Of a stretch of 64,000 nucleotides of DNA, positions 58,450-64,000 are shown piece by piece. Source of the DNA: Enterobacter wuhouensis. GTDB taxonomy: Bacteria; Pseudomonadota; Gammaproteobacteria; Enterobacterales; Enterobacteriaceae. Each line of letters opens with the position of its first letter. Position 1 is the first letter of the stretch. The stretch covers positions 558,001-622,000 of the forward strand of contig NZ_SJOO01000002.1 in assembly GCF_004331265.1 (NCBI RefSeq), read 5' to 3'. Position numbers and translations under genes: made by a program. The notes beneath the pieces were generated by a model. The model did not search any database and was not told the DNA's origin. It saw only the letters and a program-made list of their open reading frames with translations.

Positions 58450-59133
58450 TTATCGACAGAGCCCGAAGCCGCGCATGCCTAAATGAAAGTGATTGGCATG
58501 CGCCGCGTTATAGTCTGGCCCCAGGCCGTTGCCATAATAGCCGCAGCTTGCGGCGAGCAGGGCCTGAAGCCAGGGCTGCGTTTTCGCTGACGTCCAGCCC
58601 TTCAGTACCGTCACGCGTTCGCCGCCGGCCAGCCGAAAGGCACTAATGTCCAGCGCCTCGGCGGAGGCGTGTTCGCTTCGTCGCGCATCCGCGCGATGGT
58701 AAATATTACGGCAGGCAAAGCTTCCCAGATGATCGATGCGCGTAAGCTCGCGCCCCATCAGGGTTTTGGTCAGCGGCCTGGCCTGCTGGCTAACAAACAG
58801 CGCCGAGCTGAGCGCCAGCGGACAGCTGGCCAGAAAGCTGCTGCTCAGGCTGACGGGCCCAAAGTCGCGAACGCGAACCACGTTAGCGAGCGGGCACGCT
58901 CCGGCACTGTCGGCAACGGGCTGCGTGCGAATAAGCTTACGTTGATTGGCCTGAGACAGCAGCGCCCCGCACGCCTCTGGCGTTAAGCGCCGAAGCTTAT
59001 ACTGCGTAATTTTACCGGGCGGATCGTCAAGGGTAAGCGGTGTGAAAGGGTTGTAGTAAGACGGCAGCCAGCGATAACCCACTGTTGCGGCAGCGACAAT
59101 AACGCAAACGGTCAGTAATTTTTTTCCTTTCAC
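58450..59133 (-). CDS. Extensin-like C-terminal domain protein, predicted membrane-anchored peptidase-like
   Basis: 227 residues from a GTG at 59133, which has AGGAGGGG just upstream; longer TTG/GTG starts at 59154/59151 lack a binding site. An N-terminal membrane segment ([18 protein letters not shown]) is followed by an extensin-like domain (about 50-227). [12 protein letters not shown] and HANHFHLGM hold His, Asp and His in the pattern of M15/LAS-type metal peptidases, suggesting a peptidoglycan role. Six or so Cys residues suggest periplasmic disulfides. Not in K-12 at this place; divergent from ddlA. Confidence 0.8.
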   Translation of the reverse strand: MKGKKLLTVCVIVAAATVGYRWLPSYYNPFTPLTLDDPPGKITQYKLRRLTPEACGALLSQANQRKLIRTQPVADSAGACPLANVVRVRDFGPVSLSSSFLASCPLALSSALFVSQQARPLTKTLMGRELTRIDHLGSFACRNIYHRADARRSEHASAEALDISAFRLAGGERVTVLKGWTSAKTQPWLQALLAASCGYYGNGLGPDYNAAHANHFHLGMRGFGLCR

Positions 59134-59234
59134 CTTCCCCTCCTGGCACACCAAAACATTATGGCAGAAGGCCGCGAATCCCGCCGGGCATCGTGGTATG
59201 TTATTGGCTTTTCGTCAGACTGGAAGAGAGTGAG

Positions 59235-60335
59235 ATGGCAAAGCAGCGCGTAGGGATTGTCTTTGGGGGCAAATCAGCAGAGCACGAGGTTTCATTGCAA
59301 TCGGCTAAAAATATCGTTGATGCAATTGATAAGAACCGTTTTGACGTCGTGCTGCTGGGCATTGATAAACAAGGCCAGTGGCACGTTAACGATGCCAGCC
59401 AGTATCTGTTAAACGCCGACGATCCGGCGCACATCGCCCTCAACCCTTCTGAAACCAGCGTCGCGACGGTGCCGGGCGTGCTTCAGGGTCAGTTTATCGA
59501 TGCCGGTAGCGCGCGCACGCTTGCTCAGATCGACGTTATTTTCCCTATTGTTCACGGCACGCTGGGCGAGGACGGTTCTCTGCAGGGCATGCTGCGCATG
59601 GCTAACCTGCCGTTTGTGGGTTCCGACGTACTGGGATCGGCCGCCTGCATGGACAAAGACGTCACCAAACGCCTGCTGCGCGATGCCGGGCTGAATATTG
59701 CGCCGTTTGTCACCCTTACGCGCGCAAATCGCGATAAGCAGGGTTTCGCGCAAATCTCGGCCCAGCTGGGCCTGCCGCTGTTCGTGAAACCGGCTAACCA
59801 GGGCTCATCCGTCGGCGTCAGCAAAGTCACCACCGAAGCGCAATTTACCGACGCCGTGCGTCTGGCTTTTGAATTTGACCATAAGGTGGTGGTTGAGCAG
59901 GGTATCAAGGGCCGTGAAATTGAGTGCGCCGTATTAGGTAACGATTTTCCGCAGGCAAGCACCTGCGGTGAAGTTGTGTTAAACAGCGATTTCTACTCTT
60001 ACGACACCAAATACATTGACGATAAGGGCGCGCAGGTTGTCGTACCGGCCGCGCTCGATCCTGACGTTAACGATAAGATCCGCGCGATCGCGGTTGAGGC
60101 CTATCAGGCGCTCGGGTGCAGCGGCATGGCGCGCGTGGATGTGTTCCTGACGCCGGAAAACGAGATAGTGATCAACGAAATCAACACGCTGCCCGGCTTT
60201 ACCAATATTAGCATGTATCCAAAACTGTGGCAGGCGAGCGGGATTAGCTACCCTGAGCTTATCACTCGCCTGATCGAGCTGGCGCTTGAGCGCCATGCCG
60301 CAGACCGCGCGCTGAAAAGCTCGGTTAACGGTTAA
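59235..60335 (+). CDS. ddlA: D-alanine--D-alanine ligase A
   Basis: 366 residues (364 in E. coli). ATP-grasp enzyme joining two D-Ala for peptidoglycan. [16 protein letters not shown] near 10-25, [14 protein letters not shown] near 180, YDTKYIDD omega loop, and [19 protein letters not shown] near 320. ATG 59235 with GAGAG upstream; the 14 extra upstream codons lack homology. Its stop overlaps that of convergent yaiZ (shared TTAA). Confidence 0.97.
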   Translation: MAKQRVGIVFGGKSAEHEVSLQSAKNIVDAIDKNRFDVVLLGIDKQGQWHVNDASQYLLNADDPAHIALNPSETSVATVPGVLQGQFIDAGSARTLAQIDVIFPIVHGTLGEDGSLQGMLRMANLPFVGSDVLGSAACMDKDVTKRLLRDAGLNIAPFVTLTRANRDKQGFAQISAQLGLPLFVKPANQGSSVGVSKVTTEAQFTDAVRLAFEFDHKVVVEQGIKGREIECAVLGNDFPQASTCGEVVLNSDFYSYDTKYIDDKGAQVVVPAALDPDVNDKIRAIAVEAYQALGCSGMARVDVFLTPENEIVINEINTLPGFTNISMYPKLWQASGISYPELITRLIELALERHAADRALKSSVNG

Positions 60336-60559
60336 TCGGCTTTCTCCACACTCTCCGCTGTCGCCTCTTCGGGGCGGCGGCGGATAATAAATCCTGCCAG
60401 CCAGAAGCTTATCACCCAGGTCACCAGCCCAACGGCGTAGGTTTGCCAGCCTTTCGCTTCAAAACCCAACAGCCCGACAACGCCGTTAAGAATAAAAATC
60501 AGCCCAATAGCAAAGGCATAGTAATGCCAGTCACGGCGTAATTTAGACGTGAGCTTCAT
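60332..60559 (-). CDS. yaiZ: Small membrane protein YaiZ
   Basis: 75 residues, DUF2754. Two membrane segments ([20 protein letters not shown] and [20 protein letters not shown]) with a charged C-terminal tail. Function unknown. ATG 60559 chosen over one nine codons upstream. Convergent with ddlA, overlapping by four bases. Confidence 0.9.
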   Translation of the reverse strand: MKLTSKLRRDWHYYAFAIGLIFILNGVVGLLGFEAKGWQTYAVGLVTWVISFWLAGFIIRRRPEEATAESVEKAD

Positions 60560-60806
60560 GACAACTCCGGAAGGGAAAAGAGACATCCTCTCACAGTTTT
60601 ATCGCCAGGTCTGTGGCGCATGCGGAAATTCTGAAACGCGACGCAATTTCACTTAAGTAACAAAATTGTGATGTGCTGCAGAAATCGACAATCCAGGAGT
60701 AATCCCTGGAGAAAATTACCACGATTCTGATATTGACAAATGCTATGACCTGTCACACTTCACCTGTAAGACGCGTATGAGCAGAGTGACATTTCGGGAG
60801 GTCTTT

Positions 60807-61109
60807 ATGGCTGATTTTACATTGTCGAAACCGATTTTTGGCGGCAAACAACCTAGAACCTCTACGGCGGGTAATATTGCCTATGCCCTGTTTGTCCTGT
60901 TCTGCTTCTGGGCCGGTTCCCAGCTTCTTAATATGCTGGTCCATGCGCCGGGCGTTTATGAACATCTAATGCAGGTGCAGGATAGCGGACGCCCCCGCGT
61001 AGAGATTGGCTTTGGCGTTAGCACCCTGTTTGGCCTGATCCCGTTCCTTACCGGCTGTACGATCCTGGGCGTTGTCGCGCTAGTACTGCGCTGGCGTCGC
61101 CGCCACTAA
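60807..61109 (+). CDS. yaiY: Small inner-membrane protein YaiY
   Basis: 100 residues, DUF2755. Two membrane segments ([18 protein letters not shown] about 27-44 and [18 protein letters not shown] near the end). Function unknown. GGGAGG precedes the ATG at 60807. Its stop overlaps that of convergent yaiW by four bases. Confidence 0.9.
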   Translation: MADFTLSKPIFGGKQPRTSTAGNIAYALFVLFCFWAGSQLLNMLVHAPGVYEHLMQVQDSGRPRVEIGFGVSTLFGLIPFLTGCTILGVVALVLRWRRRH

Positions 61110-62203
61110 AGCCCCATACAGCGAGCCCGACGATCGTCCACGCGCTTAGCGAACCACGCCGTGGTCAGGTTACGCGTGATCTTCGGGCTTTCCAGCTGAA
61201 TTCCCGGCAGGATTGCCCGCGGTAACGCTTTCCCGCTTTTTTGCTCAGCTAACGCAAACACCTTCTTGTACAAATCCGTTTTCTCGAACGCCAGGCTATC
61301 GCCCTTCTCCAGCTGCCGACGAATATCGCTGTCGCTCATATCAAGCTTTGCCCCAAGCTTACGCACCGCACGCTCGGTGCTCCCCGCCTCGCTGCTGCCG
61401 TAGGCAATTAGATCGCCATCCAGCGCCAGCTTCACGCCGCTTGCACGACTGACCGCACTCTGGAAGGCCGCGTTACGGCTTGCGTACCAGCCGGCGTTGA
61501 AGTCCGCAAAGCGGTAGAGCGGCTCATCATAGTTCGCCGGATAGTTCAGAAGGTGGTAGGTGCCAAACCACAGGCCGCCGCGCAGGGAGAAGACTTCCTG
61601 GCGCACGGTGCCGTCGATTTTCCACGGGTAGCCGTCGGTGTGTTTCTCCGCAAAGGCGATGCTAACCTGCATCGGCCCGCCGGTGTGAACAGGGTTAAGC
61701 GAGCCGAACAGCTTCTGCCCCATCGGCACCATGTCGATGAAATCATCAAAGATGGCGCTGAGCTGTTTCTCCGTTTTTACCGTATCCAGCCGTTCGCTGT
61801 AGGTTTTGCCGTTTGGCGAAGGGATCTTCAGCGCGGTGTGGACCAGGAATACCGGGATATGCATCGATTCCGCGCGGCGGTCGATCTCCTTCCAGGCAAT
61901 CTTATTCAGCCCCGGCACGGCAGGGTCCGACTGGTACATCGACTCCTGCTGCGCGACCGCCAGCACCGAGCAGATATTCTCCTCGGTGGGGGCAATCTTC
62001 TGGCTTTCAAAGGTTTTAGCCAGCGCGTCTGCCCACGCGCTGCGGTCCTTCACGGTGGAGGGCATTTTTTGCCGCACAACGCTTGCCACATCGACCGGTT
62101 TCTCACCTTTCTTGAGCGGCGCAGCGCCTTTTTCAGCACATCCCGCCAGCACAAAAGCGGCCAGCAGGGACAACGGTAAGACGCGCGGTACGGCAAAGGA
62201 CAT
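61106..62203 (-). CDS. yaiW: YaiW, surface-exposed outer-membrane lipoprotein
   Basis: 365 residues, DUF1615. Signal peptide with lipobox LAGC ([20 protein letters not shown] then GC). The rest is an alpha-helical, lysozyme-like region with [13 protein letters not shown] and [17 protein letters not shown]. In E. coli it works with SbmA in uptake of proline-rich antimicrobial peptides. Fourteen bases after sbmA, same operon. Confidence 0.95.
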   Translation of the reverse strand: MSFAVPRVLPLSLLAAFVLAGCAEKGAAPLKKGEKPVDVASVVRQKMPSTVKDRSAWADALAKTFESQKIAPTEENICSVLAVAQQESMYQSDPAVPGLNKIAWKEIDRRAESMHIPVFLVHTALKIPSPNGKTYSERLDTVKTEKQLSAIFDDFIDMVPMGQKLFGSLNPVHTGGPMQVSIAFAEKHTDGYPWKIDGTVRQEVFSLRGGLWFGTYHLLNYPANYDEPLYRFADFNAGWYASRNAAFQSAVSRASGVKLALDGDLIAYGSSEAGSTERAVRKLGAKLDMSDSDIRRQLEKGDSLAFEKTDLYKKVFALAEQKSGKALPRAILPGIQLESPKITRNLTTAWFAKRVDDRRARCMGL

Positions 62204-62217
62204 AGCAACTCCCTGTA

Positions 62218-63438
62218 TTAACTGAATGTATTGGTCACTTCCTGCAGGTCTTTATCGTCCAGCTCACGCTCGAAGCTGCGTAAACGTTTGTAGATAGACA
62301 TCAGCTCCACCAGCGTCGTCCACGAGCTGATCAGATACTGGAACGAGCCGCGAACCTGACCAAAGACGTTAGTGATCTGCGTCATCAGACCCAGCGTAAT
62401 GGTACCCGCAACGATAGACGGGAACAGCAGGAACAAACCGAAAACGTTGTCCACCTGCAGGTACAGAATACGCGCGATGTTAAAATACATGTAGTGGAAA
62501 TAGAGGCGGAAATAGTTACGACGCACCGCGCCGAACAGCTCGCGAACGGTTGGCGGCGACGCGCGGTTAGCATCATCTTCCCCGTACACCAGCTCTTTAC
62601 GATAGGCCGCTTCGACGCGCTGATTTTTAAACTCCAGGCCCGGCAGCTTAATCCCGACAACCGCCAGCAGCCCCGTCCCCATCAGCGACCAGACAATCGC
62701 GGCAATCACCAGGCCATACGGCAGATGGCCAATAATCGGCAGCTCCGGAACGTGCGCAGAAAGCGTGACCAGCACGGGCAGGAAGGCAATCAGCGTCATA
62801 ATGGCGTTGATGAAGCTCGTGCCCATATCTTCAAGGGTAGAGGCAAAGCGCATGGTGTCTTCCTGCACACGCTGTGCGGCGCCTTCGATATGGCGCAGGT
62901 GCTGCCAGTGCGCCATATAATGTTCGTTCATGGCGGTGCGCCAGCGGAACACGTAGTGGCTGACGAAAAAGTTATTCATTACGCCAATCACAACAGCGAT
63001 GAGGGCGATGCCGAGGAAGACGCCCACTTCCTGATAGAACTGATTAATGGTCACCTTGTGCGGCGCGCTCAGCGCGGTCTGGATCAGATCGTAGAACGGC
63101 GCATACCAGGCGTTCACCGCCACCCCGACTTCCACCAGGAACCAGGTGACAAAAATGATCAGCGACGTGCCCAGAATCGACCAGTACTGCCAGCGGTGCG
63201 GCGAATAGACAAACCAGAACAGCGCGAACAGCCCCACGCATACCGTGTAGTAGGCGTAAAACAGCAAATAGCTCAGCGACCAGAAACGTGCCGCGCTAAT
63301 CGGCACGTCGCCCGTAGCGCCCGCGATACGCATTAGCCACGCGCCGCCGCCAGCCTGCCAGAAAATGACGGCTATCAGTGCCCAAATAAATGCCGACAGG
63401 AAAAATGGCCCCGGCTTTGGGAAAAAAGACTTAAACAT
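62218..63438 (-). CDS. sbmA: SbmA, proton-driven peptide transporter
   Basis: 406 residues, as in E. coli. SbmA/BacA family inner-membrane dimer related to the membrane domain of ABC exporters but without ATPase. Imports microcins B17 and J25, bleomycin and proline-rich peptides. [35 protein letters not shown] and [14 protein letters not shown] are the signature. First gene of sbmA-yaiW, divergent from ampH. Confidence 0.97.
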   Translation of the reverse strand: MFKSFFPKPGPFFLSAFIWALIAVIFWQAGGGAWLMRIAGATGDVPISAARFWSLSYLLFYAYYTVCVGLFALFWFVYSPHRWQYWSILGTSLIIFVTWFLVEVGVAVNAWYAPFYDLIQTALSAPHKVTINQFYQEVGVFLGIALIAVVIGVMNNFFVSHYVFRWRTAMNEHYMAHWQHLRHIEGAAQRVQEDTMRFASTLEDMGTSFINAIMTLIAFLPVLVTLSAHVPELPIIGHLPYGLVIAAIVWSLMGTGLLAVVGIKLPGLEFKNQRVEAAYRKELVYGEDDANRASPPTVRELFGAVRRNYFRLYFHYMYFNIARILYLQVDNVFGLFLLFPSIVAGTITLGLMTQITNVFGQVRGSFQYLISSWTTLVELMSIYKRLRSFERELDDKDLQEVTNTFS

Positions 63439-63790
63439 TATGCTTCCTTCTTGTTGTTATGGCTGTTGCTGTGCTCAACACATCACCACACGAAAACCTG
63501 CCCCGGACCAGCCTCCCGGACCGGGCAAAAAAGTCAGACCTGAGGGTTTATTATTAGTTCGCTTTCCATTTTTCGAGAATTGTTTCGGTGCGTTACATCG
63601 GGCTTCGCGAAAAAGGCCTCTATCATAAGCCCGATGTCACAAAATGGGAGATGGGTCGCAGGTAAATTATTCATATTTACCCATGGTTACGTTTTTCTCG
63701 CTATCGTTATGCAATTCGGCCCATTGCGCGGCTCCGATTAGTAGTATAAATACCCCTTACTCACCTTATTGACTTGATGGATGCTTTTCG
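63439..63790. other. Intergenic region sbmA-ampH with inverted repeat
   Basis: 352 bases between divergent genes. A perfect 11-bp inverted repeat ACATCGGGCTT (63595-63605) / AAGCCCGATGT (63627-63637) sits at its centre. No gene seen; promoters are expected on both sides but I cannot fix them. Confidence 0.6.
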
Positions 63791-64000
63791 TTGAAACGTT
63801 GTCTGCTCTCTTTCGCCGCGCTGTGTGCGGTGAGCTTCTCCACTGCCCAGGCAGCACAGCCGCTGACGGCCCCGGTTTTGGCCTCTGATATCGCCGATCG
63901 CTACGCGAACCTCATCTATTACGGGAGTGGCGCAACGGGAATGGCGATGGTGGTTATCGACGGTAACCAGCGCGTTTTTCGCAGCTTCGGTGAAACGCGT
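63791..64000 (+). CDS. ampH: AmpH, penicillin-binding protein (DD-carboxypeptidase/endopeptidase), N-terminal part
   Basis: The first 70 codons are present and the gene runs off the right edge. The start codon is TTG at 63791. Signal peptide MKRCLLSFAALCAVSFSTAQ ending AQA, then LASDIADRYANLIYYGSGAT and MVVIDGNQRVFRSFGETR, matching AmpH. Class C beta-lactamase-fold protein acting on peptidoglycan; the SxxK site lies beyond the window. In E. coli expressed with sbmA nearby in the opposite direction, as here. Confidence 0.93.
   Translation, partial: MKRCLLSFAALCAVSFSTAQAAQPLTAPVLASDIADRYANLIYYGSGATGMAMVVIDGNQRVFRSFGETR

Overview
The window is ordinary chromosomal DNA of a gamma-proteobacterium of the order Enterobacterales, most likely the Enterobacter/Lelliottia/Klebsiella side of the family. 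Almost every gene is collinear with, and usually the same length as, the E. coli K-12 segment from ampH to lon, read here in reverse. GC content is moderately high, REP elements sit at gene ends, and tsaA (a peroxiredoxin known from Salmonella, Klebsiella and Enterobacter, not at this place in K-12) lies beside acpH. Genus and gene names come from remembered protein families, not from a search. I see no rRNA, tRNA, CRISPR array, prophage, insertion sequence or toxin-antitoxin pair.

Layout. 1-5.3 kb: protein quality control (lon, cut by the left edge; clpX, clpP, tig) and bolA. 5.5-7.7 kb: lipoprotein yajG and muropeptide permease ampG. 8.1-12.9 kb: cyoABCDE, the cytochrome bo3 quinol oxidase operon. 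13.1-16.6 kb: yajR, yajQ, panE, yajL. 16.7-26.1 kb: cofactor and isoprenoid genes (thiI, xseB-ispA-dxs, yajO, then nrdR-ribD-ribH-nusB-thiL reading leftward). 26.2-29.1 kb: yajI, tsx and a small VOC-protein/WYL-regulator cassette. 29.2-34.7 kb: secDF-yajC and the queuosine genes tgt-queA. 34.8-41 kb: acpH, tsaA, malZ, proY, brnQ. 41.3-47.8 kb: phoR/phoB diverging from sbcD-sbcC. 47.9-53.4 kb: mak, rdgC, ppnP, aroL-yaiA-aroM, yaiI, proC. 53.5-56.9 kb: dgcC, psiF, phoA, iraP. 57-59.1 kb: an MFS exporter and an extensin-like protein that are not in K-12 at this place. 59.2-64 kb: ddlA, yaiZ, yaiY, yaiW, sbmA and the start of ampH.

How the genes fit together. PhoR/PhoB should control phoB itself and phoA-psiF, since near-consensus Pho boxes lie before both phoB and phoA; iraP next to phoA ties phosphate starvation to RpoS stability. 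ThiI, Dxs and ThiL all serve thiamine diphosphate synthesis, and Dxs both uses this cofactor and feeds IspA. AmpG and AmpH belong to peptidoglycan recycling, DdlA to its synthesis. YaiW and SbmA act together in peptide uptake.

Departures from the K-12 order are the most interesting part: pgpA is missing between thiL and yajO; araJ is missing between sbcC and mak; yajD is replaced by the VOC/WYL pair with its own palindromic operator; an MFS plus extensin-like pair sits between iraP and ddlA. Several non-coding structures are not explained by annotation: a hairpin masking the yajO ribosome binding site, an OxyR-like site before tsaA, a terminator-like hairpin between nusB and thiL, a perfect palindrome against the MFS start codon, an 11-bp inverted repeat centred between sbmA and ampH, and a dispersed GGGAGAGGG palindrome found three times. 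I did not find a convincing new multi-gene system.
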